64,000 nucleotides of DNA from UBA1563 sp041667115 (GTDB lineage: Bacteria; Bacteroidota; Ignavibacteria; Ignavibacteriales; Ignavibacteriaceae). The notes beneath the pieces are model-generated. The model was not told the origin of the DNA, made no database searches, and worked only from the letters and a program-made list of their open reading frames with translations. The stretch lies in NCBI GenBank assembly GCA_041667115.1, contig JBAYFO010000001.1, positions 1-64,000 on the forward strand, written 5' to 3'. The translations under genes and the position numbers were made by a program. Of this stretch, positions 1-8,720 are shown piece by piece (the stretch's first letter is position 1; each line of letters opens with the position of its first letter).

Positions 1-159
1 ATTGCAACGCTTGTAAACGAATATAAATCGGCTGGAAAATATCAGACTTCGTTTGACGCAAAAAATATTTCAAGCCAACAACTTTCCAGCGGAACATATT
101 TTTATCAACTGCAATCGAACGGAAAGGCAATAACCAAGAAAATGATTCTTTTACGATAA
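1..159 (+). CDS. C-terminal end of a secreted protein with a type IX secretion sorting domain (partial)
   Basis: The reading frame is open from the first base and ends with TAA at 157-159, giving 52 residues. The tail has the features of a Por/T9SS type A sorting domain: a short beta-rich stretch, the SSGTYFYQL segment and a terminal KKMILLR. In Bacteroidota and Ignavibacteria this C-terminal module directs a cargo protein through the outer membrane, after which it is cleaved. The catalytic or adhesive part of the protein lies to the left of the window, so its role is unknown. The motif assignment is by eye from the conserved YFY and KKxxxxR pattern. Confidence 0.75.
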   Translation: MATLVNEYKSAGKYQTSFDAKNISSQQLSSGTYFYQLQSNGKAITKKMILLR

Positions 160-207
160 AAGAAATATTGCCGGGTGATGAGAGTTTTTGAGATAATTAT
201 TTAAAAG

Positions 208-250
208 CAAAACTGCCAAGGAAGAGGGCTAGACCTTGGCAGTTTGTGTG
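208..250. terminator. Rho-independent-like hairpin between convergent genes
   Basis: A 12-bp stem (210-221 with 234-245, built on AACTGCCAAGG and CCTTGGCAGTT) closes a 12-base loop. On the minus strand it is followed by a T-rich run, so it may serve both the secreted-protein gene on the left and the kinase gene on the right. About 160 further bases up to 417 show nothing else recognisable. Confidence 0.6.
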
Positions 251-416
251 TTTCTATAAGGAGGGTGCTATGCAGAAATAAGTTAATATTTTTGCATAAC
301 CTTATTAAACAATTCTTATGCCACCAGAAAAGACTTGAAAATTAATTAAAATGAAATCGTTATTTACGTTATTACATCTGCAGAGAAAAAATTATCAAAA
401 CGAAGAATTTCTTGTA

Positions 417-1631
417 TTAAGCATTTAAAATGATTTTAAAAACTGTTCCTTCATTTATTGAACTATTCTTAACGAATATTTTTCCGTTGTGATACTCTTC
501 AATAATTCTTTTAGAAAGACTTAACCCCAAACCCCAGCCGCGCCTTTTAGTGCTATACCCGGGTCTGAAAATATCTTTTCGCCGTTTGGCGTCTATCCCT
601 TTTCCATTGTCCGCGACTTCTATTTCAATTTTGTGTTTAATTTTTTTTATGGAAAGAGCGATCTTCCCGTTATCATGTGAAATAGAGTCCAAAGCATTTT
701 TTATAAGATTTTCAATTACCCACTCGAATAACTCTGCGTGTAATTTTATCTCTATCTTTGTCTCGCCTGAAAGTTCAATCGAAACTTTTTTCCCGGTTTG
801 AGGTATTCTCCGTTGATAATATGTAACCACATTCTGGAGTACTTCGTAAACATTCCCATTCTTTAATTCTGGCTTTGAGCCAATCTTTGAAAAGCGGTTG
901 GTTATCTTATTTAATTTCTCCACATCATTTTCAATTTCCTCCGCAGTATCTAAAACTTTGTCGGGATCGCTGTAATGAAGTTTCAATATTTCAATCCATC
1001 CCATAAGGCTTGATATTGGCGTGCCGAACTGATGAGCGGTTTCTTTAGCCATGCCCACCCAAATATTACTCTGCTCATTTTTTTTAATTTGGCTGAATCC
1101 GATATAGCCGATAATGATAAAGAGTCCAACAATCAAAATTTGTAGATAAGGATAAAATTTTAATTGGTTAATTAAACTTGAATTTCCATAATGGATTCTT
1201 GTTAAAATGATAGTATCTTTTCCGGTGATGTATGTAACGTTAATAGGCTTGTTCGCTTCATCCATCTCGAGCAGTTTGCTATGAAAAAAACGAAGTAATT
1301 TATCATCAGAGAGTGTCGAGTCGAATCTAACATTTCGAATGTCCGACTTGCTTTTCAAATTAATCTTGTTGTTTTCGTCGGTAAGGATAATGGGGAAGTC
1401 TATGGGTCTGATAATATTTTCAAACAGAAAAGTAATGTCTGCATTTACATCGGAAGTATTCGCCACATATTCCAACCCTTTGGCGTAAAGTTGAACAATT
1501 TGTCTCTCCTTTTCTTGAAGTTTTTCAACTAAATCGCTTGTAAAAAAAAGTGTACCTCCGCCGATACTAACCGCAATGATTAATAAAATAATTTTAATAT
1601 TTACAGAGGCAGGTCCGCCGGACATCTTCAT
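417..1631 (-). CDS. Membrane sensor histidine kinase
   Basis: A 404-residue transmembrane sensor kinase. Membrane segments lie at about residues 11-30 and 161-182, enclosing an extracytoplasmic sensor of about 130 residues with no recognised fold. The H-box has its phosphoacceptor at His200 in AHQFGTPISSLMGW, a form common in Bacteroidota kinases. The N-box is NLIKNALDS (308-316), the G1 box DNGKGI (341-346) and the G2 box GWGLGLSLSKR (365-375). The gene starts 28 bases after purA on the same strand and is probably cotranscribed with it. No response regulator is adjacent, so the partner is unknown. The signal sensed cannot be read from the sequence. Confidence 0.88.
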   Translation of the reverse strand: MKMSGGPASVNIKIILLIIAVSIGGGTLFFTSDLVEKLQEKERQIVQLYAKGLEYVANTSDVNADITFLFENIIRPIDFPIILTDENNKINLKSKSDIRNVRFDSTLSDDKLLRFFHSKLLEMDEANKPINVTYITGKDTIILTRIHYGNSSLINQLKFYPYLQILIVGLFIIIGYIGFSQIKKNEQSNIWVGMAKETAHQFGTPISSLMGWIEILKLHYSDPDKVLDTAEEIENDVEKLNKITNRFSKIGSKPELKNGNVYEVLQNVVTYYQRRIPQTGKKVSIELSGETKIEIKLHAELFEWVIENLIKNALDSISHDNGKIALSIKKIKHKIEIEVADNGKGIDAKRRKDIFRPGYSTKRRGWGLGLSLSKRIIEEYHNGKIFVKNSSINEGTVFKIILNA

Positions 1632-1659
1632 ACTTTAGATTCCGAAAAAATAAATTGAG

Positions 1660-2931
1660 TTATGAAACAAAAAATGTTTGTGCCCTTTTAGGTCCTACGG
1701 AAATAATCTTTATCATAATTTCCGATTCTTCAGAAATAACCGCTAGAAAATTCTTGGTTGCCTGTGGCAAGTCCGCATAGGTTTCGCATTTCGAAATATC
1801 TGTATTCCAACCCGGAACAGTTTTGTAGACAGGTTTTACGGAAGAGAGTCTTTCAAAGTCAGTCGGGAAAGATTTTAATAATTTCCCGTTGTATTCGTAA
1901 CCGGTGCAGATCTTAATTTCTTCAAACACACTTAATACATCTAATTTTGTTAGTGCAACCGAATTGATTCCGTTTATCATTGCAGAATAACGGACGAGAA
2001 AAGCGTCGTACCAGCCGCATCGTCTTGGTCTGCCGGTAGTAGCGCCAAATTCATTTCCAACTGCACGAAGTTTTTCTCCTGTTGCATCTAATAATTCAGT
2101 AGGGAAGGGACCTTCGCCAACTCTCGTGGTATAGGCTTTAACTATTCCAATTACATCGGTAATTTTATTTGGCGGTATACCGGTTCCGGTACAGGCTCCG
2201 CCTGAAGTTGGATGAGAAGACGTAACAAACGGATATGTTCCAAAGTCAACATCTAGTAAAGCGCCCTGGGCGCCTTCTAATAAAATTGATTTCCCTTCTT
2301 TTATTGCCTGATTTAGGTACGAAGGAATATCTTTTATATACTGATCAATTTTTTCATCAAATTCTAAATAGGATTTGATGATTTCATCAACGTCAAGTTC
2401 TTCATGATGATAAATGTTTTTTAAGAGTAAGTTTTTCTCAGCTAGGTTCTCACGAATTTTCCGCTTAAGAACTTCAGGATGAAGTAAGTCGTTTATCTTA
2501 ATTCCTTTGCGTGCGTATTTGTCTATGTAGCAAGGACCAATTCCTCTTCCGGTTGTACCTATTTTATTTTTACCGCTTTCGCTAATTGAATCTAACAATT
2601 TATGATAGGGCATAATCAGGTGAGCATTCTGGCTTATAAACAATCTATCTTTTACGGAAATGTTTTTTTCTTCCAGAAAAGAAATCTCATCTATCAGCGC
2701 AACGGGGTCGATGACCACGCCGTTACCTATTACGCAAATTACGTTTTCCCGAAGGATGCCCGAAGGGATGAGGTGTAAAACATATTTTTTATCGCCTATC
2801 TCAACGGTGTGTCCAGCGTTAGCGCCGCCCTGGTAGCGAACGACGATATCATATGAATTTGAAAGAAGATCGACAATTTTGCCTTTTCCTTCATCTCCCC
2901 ATTGACTTCCGACGAGTACGGATACTGCCAT
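1660..2931 (-). CDS. purA: Adenylosuccinate synthetase
   Basis: This enzyme makes adenylosuccinate from IMP, aspartate and GTP, the first committed step of AMP synthesis in the cytoplasm. At 423 residues it has the family's usual length and is collinear throughout. The N-terminal GSQWGDEGKGK (8-18) is the GTP-binding and catalytic loop with the essential Asp and Lys. Further family signatures are the GNGVVIDP stretch, the TTGRGIGPCYIDK segment and the TTGRPRRCGWYD motif near residues 298-309. AAAGGAATTTT stands before the ATG. The kinase gene follows on the same strand. Identification is firm. Confidence 0.98.
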   Translation of the reverse strand: MAVSVLVGSQWGDEGKGKIVDLLSNSYDIVVRYQGGANAGHTVEIGDKKYVLHLIPSGILRENVICVIGNGVVIDPVALIDEISFLEEKNISVKDRLFISQNAHLIMPYHKLLDSISESGKNKIGTTGRGIGPCYIDKYARKGIKINDLLHPEVLKRKIRENLAEKNLLLKNIYHHEELDVDEIIKSYLEFDEKIDQYIKDIPSYLNQAIKEGKSILLEGAQGALLDVDFGTYPFVTSSHPTSGGACTGTGIPPNKITDVIGIVKAYTTRVGEGPFPTELLDATGEKLRAVGNEFGATTGRPRRCGWYDAFLVRYSAMINGINSVALTKLDVLSVFEEIKICTGYEYNGKLLKSFPTDFERLSSVKPVYKTVPGWNTDISKCETYADLPQATKNFLAVISEESEIMIKIISVGPKRAQTFFVS

Positions 2932-2959
2932 AAAATTCCTTTACATTTAGACAAAAGAA

Positions 2960-2987
2960 AACTCCGAATAAAAAATTATCCGGAGTT
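2960..2987 (-). terminator. Terminator of the STAS gene
   Basis: A 12-bp inverted repeat with one G-T pair (AACTCCGaATAA against TTATCcGGAGTT) has a four-base loop. On the minus strand a TTTCTTTT run follows. It lies between the upstream STAS gene and purA, which suggests the two are separate transcripts. Confidence 0.7.
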
Positions 2988-3009
2988 CTTAACAAAATAT
3001 TAAAAATTA

Positions 3010-3351
3010 TTACTTAGAGAAAGACTTGATTGCGTTTTCAACAGTATCATAATATTCAAAAATTGTAGTAAGCTTAGTAATTACTAGCAGGCTTTCAATT
3101 TTTTCTGTAACACGAGCAAGTTTAAATGAAGCATTTTCTTTTTTAACAGTTGTTAATCCACTGATCAACATTCCTAATCCGGAACTGTTCATAAAAGTTA
3201 CTTCACCTAAATCAATTACAATGTTTTTCTTTCCCTCGGACAAAAGCTTGCGCAAGGTTGCGCTAAATTCGGTAGCTTCATTGCCGCCAAGCGCACTTCC
3301 CGACAATTCTATAATAACTGCTTCGTATTTTTCAACTACTTTTAATTTCAT
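3010..3351 (-). CDS. STAS-domain anti-sigma factor antagonist (SpoIIAA/RsbV-like)
   Basis: A 113-residue single STAS domain. The switch site FMNSSGLGMLISGL (53-66) contains Ser56/Ser57, the position that RsbW/SpoIIAB-type kinases phosphorylate and PP2C phosphatases dephosphorylate. AAGGAG precedes the ATG. It stands alone with its own terminator and is divergent from the ECF sigma gene at 3494. A complete partner-switching set lies 2.5 kb away (5860-10400) and could supply the kinase and phosphatase, but that link is inference. Typical family length is 100-115 residues. Confidence 0.88.
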   Translation of the reverse strand: MKLKVVEKYEAVIIELSGSALGGNEATEFSATLRKLLSEGKKNIVIDLGEVTFMNSSGLGMLISGLTTVKKENASFKLARVTEKIESLLVITKLTTIFEYYDTVENAIKSFSK

Positions 3352-3493
3352 TGATTTCTCCTTAATTTTTTCACCTAAAATTTAATTAGCTACGGTTTCT
3401 TTTCCAAGCTATTTTACGATTAATTATTCTTTTTTTTAAGTTATCTGAAATTAATTCCGTTTCTTTAATAATGTTACCACTCTTCAAAATGAG

Positions 3494-4171
3494 GTGATTA
3501 ATTTCTCAAATAGAATTATTTTTGTCCGAATAAATAAATGGAACAAAATTCATAGTAAACCGTCAAAATATATGAACGAAATAAAAGAAAACGAAAAAGT
3601 GATACCACAGACAATTTTAACGCTAAACGATGATTTTTCGCTTATTAAGCGATTTATTGACGGTGATGAATCCATCTTTAAAGAGTTGGTGAACCGGCAT
3701 AAAGAGAAAGTCCGCAATCTCATTTTTGTAACGCTGAACAGCCCCGACATGATTGACGACTTATCCCAGGAAGTGTTTATCTCCGTATATAAAAAACTTG
3801 ACCGTTTCCGCTTTGAATCTCAGTTTACTACCTGGCTTTACCGGATTACGATAAATAAATGCAGAGACCACTTACGCAGGGTGAAGATACGGAGCATCCT
3901 CTCTCCATTATCAGCTTCAGAAGCAGAACTCTCCTATTCGTCAACTGCGGTACACGATGAAAATGAAATTCAAGAAATTGTCCGCAATGGTGTAGCTCAA
4001 CTTCCGGAAAAATTAAAAACTCCTCTCATCCTGAAGGATTTTGAAGGACTAAGTTATCAAGAGATTGCCGAAACGCTCGGAACAGAAGTTGGAACGATAA
4101 AGTCGAGAATTTTTAGGGCTCGGGAAGCATTAAAGAAAATTCTTGAGCCTTATAAAAAGGAGCTGTTATGA
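3494..4171 (+). CDS. ECF-type RNA polymerase sigma factor
   Basis: A sigma-70 family protein of the extracytoplasmic function class. Region 2 is visible as DLSQEVFISVYKKLDRFRFESQFTTWLYRITINKCRDHLRR. Region 4 is a helix-turn-helix, GLSYQEIAETLGTEVGTIKSRIFRAREALKKIL, at the C-terminus. The longest frame opens at a GTG (3494). An in-frame ATG at 3572 (residue 27) gives a 199-residue protein closer to the usual size and is the more likely start. The stop overlaps the next gene (ATGATGA), so the protein is translationally coupled to its anti-sigma factor. It probably drives a cell-envelope or stress regulon. Confidence 0.92.
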   Translation: MINFSNRIIFVRINKWNKIHSKPSKYMNEIKENEKVIPQTILTLNDDFSLIKRFIDGDESIFKELVNRHKEKVRNLIFVTLNSPDMIDDLSQEVFISVYKKLDRFRFESQFTTWLYRITINKCRDHLRRVKIRSILSPLSASEAELSYSSTAVHDENEIQEIVRNGVAQLPEKLKTPLILKDFEGLSYQEIAETLGTEVGTIKSRIFRAREALKKILEPYKKELL

Positions 4172-5670
4172 TGAGATGGTACAACCAAAATATTAAAGAA
4201 CAAGTGTCTGCTTATCTTGATGATGAACTTCCAAAACACGAAAAAGATTTGCTTGAAGATAAACTTATTACATCCGAAGAATTGCGGAAAGAACTGGAAG
4301 AAAATAGAAAAGTAAAAGAAGTATTTTCATCTTTAAAACGATTACCTGAAGATGAGTATTTTGCCTCCAGATTGATGGAAAAAATTAAAGGAGCAAAAAA
4401 ATCGGATACTCTTTTCTCTCTGCTGAAAAAACCTGTTGTTGTTTTCGGAATTGTTTCAATTTCTTTAATGGGGATATTGAAATTTTATCCTGATTTTTTC
4501 CCGACATTCTTCTCGAAACAAAAATCAACTATCCTCGATTTTTATACACAAAATATGAAACCGTTCACTTATGTGGCAGATTTAAACAGTGAGGACATTT
4601 TTAATTTTGCATTTAATAATAATCTCCCTTTAAATAAAGAAGATCACCAGATGCTTCAATTAGATAGAGATGCAAATGGAAATCAGTTTGTTGAGGTGAA
4701 ATATGCAGGAAGTTCGGCTGATGCATTCAATCTCCCCCGGTTTATAAAAACACTCAAACTAAACAATGTTCAGAAACAGGCAGTTGATTCTATTCTCCTC
4801 AGTTATTCTGATGACATTGCTTCTCATATTCTGGTTAATGACAAAAATACAGTAGCTGTTAACCCAAGTATTTGGAATTACCACAACGCAATCCGTTCAG
4901 ATTTGCTTTCGTATGTCGCCAGTGTGAACAAAGAAGTATCAGATAAAATTATGCCCGTAGCATTTACAGGAAACAATGTTTCATCTCTCCGGAGAATGTC
5001 GGTATCGAATGATCCTAACGAAGACACCTATTTCGTTTTTTCTCCCGACACTATTTTTACTCAAAAACTTCACATCAATAAAGAAGAGTTGAAAAGCGAT
5101 ATCCGAAAATACAAAAAGGAGATGAGCCAGCATTCTGACGAATTAAATAAGTTGAAAAGATTTAAAATTGAGGTAAAAGTTTTCCCGGATGAGTTTACCT
5201 CTTCGCAGAAGATGAAAGTGCTGATCGATTCAAATATCTGTAGGATACAAATTCCTCATGAAATCGCGATGGAGAGTTACGTCCCGAATTTTGAATCGAT
5301 GAACTCGGCGTTGGACGAAGCATTCAATCAACTTAGAAATTTTCAGTTCGACATACGTGTTGAATCGAATGGAAAAGAAAGCCCTGCTGCATTCAATGAT
5401 AAAAGAAAACGAAAAAATGTTCAGAAATTTGAATTCAAAGTAGGAGACGAAGATTTTGTTATACCTAATCCCGATTCCTTAGCAAATTTTTTCCGGTTTT
5501 ATTTTCAAGATTCAACCAAGACTTTTCCGTTCAATAACAAAATGAATCAAGACATGGAAGTCTTTAAAAAAGAGATGGAAAAATTCAAAACCGAAATGGA
5601 AAAAATGAAAAAGGAACTTCAAAAAGAAATGCAAAAGAAGGCAGAAAAGAAGGATCCGATAGAGATTTAA
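4168..5670 (+). CDS. Membrane-bound putative anti-sigma factor with a long C-terminal domain
   Basis: A 500-residue protein overlapping the ECF sigma gene by four bases. The N-terminal 75 residues are charged and helical and resemble the anti-sigma fold (EQVSAYLDDELPKHEKDLLEDKL), but no HxxxCxxC zinc motif is present. One transmembrane segment lies at about residues 89-107. The remaining 390 residues should be extracytoplasmic. They have no recognised domain and end in a Lys/Glu/Met-rich coiled coil (from about 455 to the C-terminus). The role as sigma sequestering factor rests on gene order, topology and the coupled start. The size is well above the usual 200-300 residues. Confidence 0.7.
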   Translation: MMRWYNQNIKEQVSAYLDDELPKHEKDLLEDKLITSEELRKELEENRKVKEVFSSLKRLPEDEYFASRLMEKIKGAKKSDTLFSLLKKPVVVFGIVSISLMGILKFYPDFFPTFFSKQKSTILDFYTQNMKPFTYVADLNSEDIFNFAFNNNLPLNKEDHQMLQLDRDANGNQFVEVKYAGSSADAFNLPRFIKTLKLNNVQKQAVDSILLSYSDDIASHILVNDKNTVAVNPSIWNYHNAIRSDLLSYVASVNKEVSDKIMPVAFTGNNVSSLRRMSVSNDPNEDTYFVFSPDTIFTQKLHINKEELKSDIRKYKKEMSQHSDELNKLKRFKIEVKVFPDEFTSSQKMKVLIDSNICRIQIPHEIAMESYVPNFESMNSALDEAFNQLRNFQFDIRVESNGKESPAAFNDKRKRKNVQKFEFKVGDEDFVIPNPDSLANFFRFYFQDSTKTFPFNNKMNQDMEVFKKEMEKFKTEMEKMKKELQKEMQKKAEKKDPIEI

Positions 5671-5697
5671 CAAGGAATTTATAGGTCTATTTTTCTG

Positions 5698-5731
5698 ATG
5701 AAAGGAAGCGTTTTTCCGCGCTTCCTTTCAT
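5698..5731 (+). terminator. Terminator of the sigma/anti-sigma operon
   Basis: A perfect 13-bp stem (ATGAAAGGAAGCG with CGCTTCCTTTCAT) closes an eight-base T-rich loop, 27 bases after the anti-sigma stop. The following T run is short. Confidence 0.75.
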
Positions 5732-5859
5732 TTGAAGTATCTTCTCCCAATCCAACCTAATTACCGTTTATACCACACTCTTTTTTTTTACCACAAAAAG
5801 TTAATAATTTGAAGCAGAAAATTGTAAAGTTACTTAATTTTTAACCGGTAAATACAGAA

Positions 5860-7926
5860 ATGGAAATTTCGACTAAAATTACACAACCAAGAATACAACT
5901 TTTCCTTGCTTCGGCTGTTGGGTTGTTTTTTTTCAGAATGATTTTTTCTGCTGAGAGTCTATTCCTTTCCGTACTTAATGATGCTTTTGTTCTAATTGTG
6001 TTCTATTTTGCTCTCTTAAACCTGAGCCGGGTACTTTCCCAGAAACAATTTTCGGCTATAACCCTTATAAAAAGTTTGATTTTCTTAACCCTGGTCAGTA
6101 TTGTTTTGTACAAGTTTTTAGATGGGTTCCGGTCTTTATTGGGTGTTAACGAAATGGAGCGGCTCACCGCCAATGCACTATTCGTTTCTATTGTTACGTA
6201 TAGTTTTGATTTATTGATTATAATCATTCTCTCGTATCTTTTTCTTGTCTTCCGTTTGCTTTTTTTCCTGAAGCAAAGAAAAAATGTAAAAACATATTTT
6301 ACCGCTTTTGTAGTCTTTCTACTCCTTTCCTCATTTGCAACGTTGCTCGATAAATTCAGTAGTTGGGAATTTATTAAAATGGCTTTTACGGCAAACGCGG
6401 TAATCTTGATGGCAATAAATTCTTTAAAGATTTCATGGCTCGCATTTTTAACAAAAAAAGAGAAAAAACAACTTCTGCTCTTTTCATTTGCATTGATCGT
6501 TCTTTTTGGTATTTCTATCTCGCTGATTAATTCGGAAAATGGAATTTCAAAAGTATTGAACAATTTTTCACCGTCTCTTAACTATTTTAATCTTTTGCTA
6601 AATGTATATGGCGTTATCTACTTTAGCTTTTTATTTGTGATTACGCTTTTTCACTTACCAACCGCCGAGGCGTTTGATCGCAAAGCTACTGAGGTTACGT
6701 CACTTCAAATCTTGAGCCGTTTGATTAATCAGGTTTTAGATTTTAAGGAGTTAGGTGACACCATAACCGACCTTGCCATTAAGGTGTGTAATGCCGATGC
6801 CGCATGGATCATTTTAAACGATGACGAAACCAAAACTCCGGTCGCTCCTAAAAACATCGGTTTTGTTACTGCAGATAAAATTCAATCGGTAATTTTTTCA
6901 CCAAAGAACCAGCAGCATGCATTAAATGAAATTTCCTTTGCCAATGTGGCTGTATGTAATGAGAGCGAAACAAAAAACGATCTCTTCTGCTATGCAGCTT
7001 CTGCACCGTTAAAATCGCATAAAAAGATAAACGGGTATCTCTTTGTAGCCAGGAAAGCCGATGTTCCATTTGATGAAGAAGACAAAAGCGCTCTAGAAAC
7101 ATTCTCTGATTATTCATCCATAGCGGTTGAAAATGCCAAACTACTTAAAGAATCAATTGAAAAAGAAAGACTCGAACGGGAACTTGATGTTGCGCGTGAA
7201 ATGCAGGGAAAGATACTGCCGCAGTCAATTCCTAAAGTAAAAAATCTGGAAATTTCGGCAGTCTTTGTTCCGGCATTTGAAGTTGGCGGAGATTATTACG
7301 ATTTTTTTGAACTGCCGAATAACAAACTTGGTTTTATCATCGCCGATGTTTCCGGTAAGGGAATTTCCGCTGCATTTATTATGGCTGAACTGAGAGGAAT
7401 TATTGAATCGTTAGTCGTTACGTTTGATAATCCGAAAGAAATTTTAATAAGGACCAATACGATAATTGAAAGAACACTGGAGAAAAAGAATTTTATTACT
7501 GCTGTCTTCGGCGTTTTTGATTTGGATGCGGAAAAACTTTTTTTATCGCGCGCCGGGCATTCATCCATTTTATTAGTTCGAAATGATGAAATTAAAGAAA
7601 TTCTGCCCGGTGGGGTGGGGTTAGGATTAACTTACTCAGAAAAATTTGAATTATTTTTGGAAGAATATTCTCTTCAATTAAAAGAAAATGATATTTTTGT
7701 TTTGTACACTGACGGAGTTACTGAAGCGAAAGATGGTAACATGGATGACTTTGGAATTACTACTCTGAAAAAAATTATTTCTGAATTTCAAAATGAATCT
7801 GTTGATACTATTGCAAAAAAGATCATGACGCAAGTTTCTCTCTTTTCGCAGGGAACTTCTCAGCATGACGATATAACGTTACTACTTTTTAAATGGAAAA
7901 ATAATTTGGAGAAACAGCATGGCTGA
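5860..7926 (+). CDS. Membrane PP2C-type serine phosphatase with GAF domain (RsbU/SpoIIE family)
   Basis: A 688-residue protein. The first 265 residues form seven or so hydrophobic helices. A GAF-like sensor follows (about 280-425), then a short coiled linker (430-450) and a SpoIIE phosphatase domain. Metal-site motifs are visible: FEVGGDYYDFF (473-483), ADVSGKGISAAF (495-506), LYTDGVTEAKDG and QHDDITLLLF near the end. The family dephosphorylates STAS antagonists in response to a signal. The gene opens a four-gene operon, and its stop overlaps the STAS gene by eight bases, so the STAS protein is its likely substrate. Confidence 0.9.
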   Translation: MEISTKITQPRIQLFLASAVGLFFFRMIFSAESLFLSVLNDAFVLIVFYFALLNLSRVLSQKQFSAITLIKSLIFLTLVSIVLYKFLDGFRSLLGVNEMERLTANALFVSIVTYSFDLLIIIILSYLFLVFRLLFFLKQRKNVKTYFTAFVVFLLLSSFATLLDKFSSWEFIKMAFTANAVILMAINSLKISWLAFLTKKEKKQLLLFSFALIVLFGISISLINSENGISKVLNNFSPSLNYFNLLLNVYGVIYFSFLFVITLFHLPTAEAFDRKATEVTSLQILSRLINQVLDFKELGDTITDLAIKVCNADAAWIILNDDETKTPVAPKNIGFVTADKIQSVIFSPKNQQHALNEISFANVAVCNESETKNDLFCYAASAPLKSHKKINGYLFVARKADVPFDEEDKSALETFSDYSSIAVENAKLLKESIEKERLERELDVAREMQGKILPQSIPKVKNLEISAVFVPAFEVGGDYYDFFELPNNKLGFIIADVSGKGISAAFIMAELRGIIESLVVTFDNPKEILIRTNTIIERTLEKKNFITAVFGVFDLDAEKLFLSRAGHSSILLVRNDEIKEILPGGVGLGLTYSEKFELFLEEYSLQLKENDIFVLYTDGVTEAKDGNMDDFGITTLKKIISEFQNESVDTIAKKIMTQVSLFSQGTSQHDDITLLLFKWKNNLEKQHG

Positions 7927-8266
7927 GTTTTCAACTAAACATCGTGAAAACGGTGAGGTTAATATTCTTGAACTTAACGGCTATCTCGATGCTCACACTG
8001 CCCAGCATCTTGAACACGCCATTTCCGATTTAATTACAAAGAATAAATACAAGGTTGTTGTAAACTTTGAAAATTTAAAATATATCAGCAGCGCCGGGTT
8101 AGGTGTTTTTATGGCATTTATTGAAACCATGCGGACAAATGCAGGTGACATTAAGCTTGCTGCTATGCAACCAAGCGTTTACAACATTTTTGATCTTTTA
8201 GGATTTCCACTTCTGTACGAAATTTTTTCGACAGAGACGGAAGCGGTAGAAAAGTTTAATCGATAA
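7919..8266 (+). CDS. STAS-domain anti-sigma factor antagonist
   Basis: A 115-residue single STAS domain with the phosphorylation site in YISSAGLGVFMAF (the SSAGLG serines). It would sequester the kinase encoded downstream when unphosphorylated, and release it when phosphorylated. It is sandwiched between a phosphatase gene (eight-base overlap) and a kinase gene (15-base gap), the expected order for a partner-switching module. It differs clearly from the orphan STAS protein at 3010, so the two are not recent duplicates. Confidence 0.92.
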   Translation: MAEFSTKHRENGEVNILELNGYLDAHTAQHLEHAISDLITKNKYKVVVNFENLKYISSAGLGVFMAFIETMRTNAGDIKLAAMQPSVYNIFDLLGFPLLYEIFSTETEAVEKFNR

Positions 8267-8281
8267 CGGTAATAATTTATT

Positions 8282-8713
8282 GTGAAAACGACAGCAAAAA
8301 ATATTTATGAAATGAAGGTGAAAAGCACCACGGAAAATCTCGCGGTGATCCGTGCTTTTGTAGAGGAAAAAGCTTCACAATCCGGTATCGATAAGAGCGT
8401 CATCGAAAAAATTGTTCTTGCCGTTGACGAGGCTAGCACCAACATTATCAAACATGCTTACAATTATGATGCGTCAACTGAATTTGTTGTCCGCGTTTTA
8501 ATATCAAAAGAAGAATTTAAAGTACTACTTACTGATCATGGAAAAAGTTTCGATCCAAATCAAATTACCGACCCGGATATGCCGACCTACTTAAAACAGC
8601 GCCGTGTAGGTGGTTTAGGATTACATTTAATGCGTCATTTAATGGATAAGGTGGAGTATCAAAAACTTGCGGGAGACGGCAACCAACTTATTTTAACAAA
8701 AAAAATTGCATGA
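8282..8713 (+). CDS. RsbW/SpoIIAB-like serine kinase (GHKL ATPase)
   Basis: A 143-residue soluble GHKL ATPase. The N-box KIVLAVDEASTNIIKHAYNY carries the Glu/Asn metal-binding pair. The G1 box is LLTDHGKSFDP, and the G2 box is GGLGLHLMRHLMDKVEY. Proteins of this class phosphorylate STAS antagonists and often bind a sigma factor. No sigma-B type factor lies next to it, so its target may be encoded elsewhere or may not be a sigma factor at all. The start is GTG. A later in-frame ATG at residue 11 would shorten it slightly. Confidence 0.9.
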   Translation: MKTTAKNIYEMKVKSTTENLAVIRAFVEEKASQSGIDKSVIEKIVLAVDEASTNIIKHAYNYDASTEFVVRVLISKEEFKVLLTDHGKSFDPNQITDPDMPTYLKQRRVGGLGLHLMRHLMDKVEYQKLAGDGNQLILTKKIA

Positions 8714-8720
8714 TCTAGTA

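Noticed and set aside
2932..3009. Purine riboswitch upstream of purA
   Set aside because: Only the STAS terminator and a ribosome site are present; there is too little space and no aptamer-like core.
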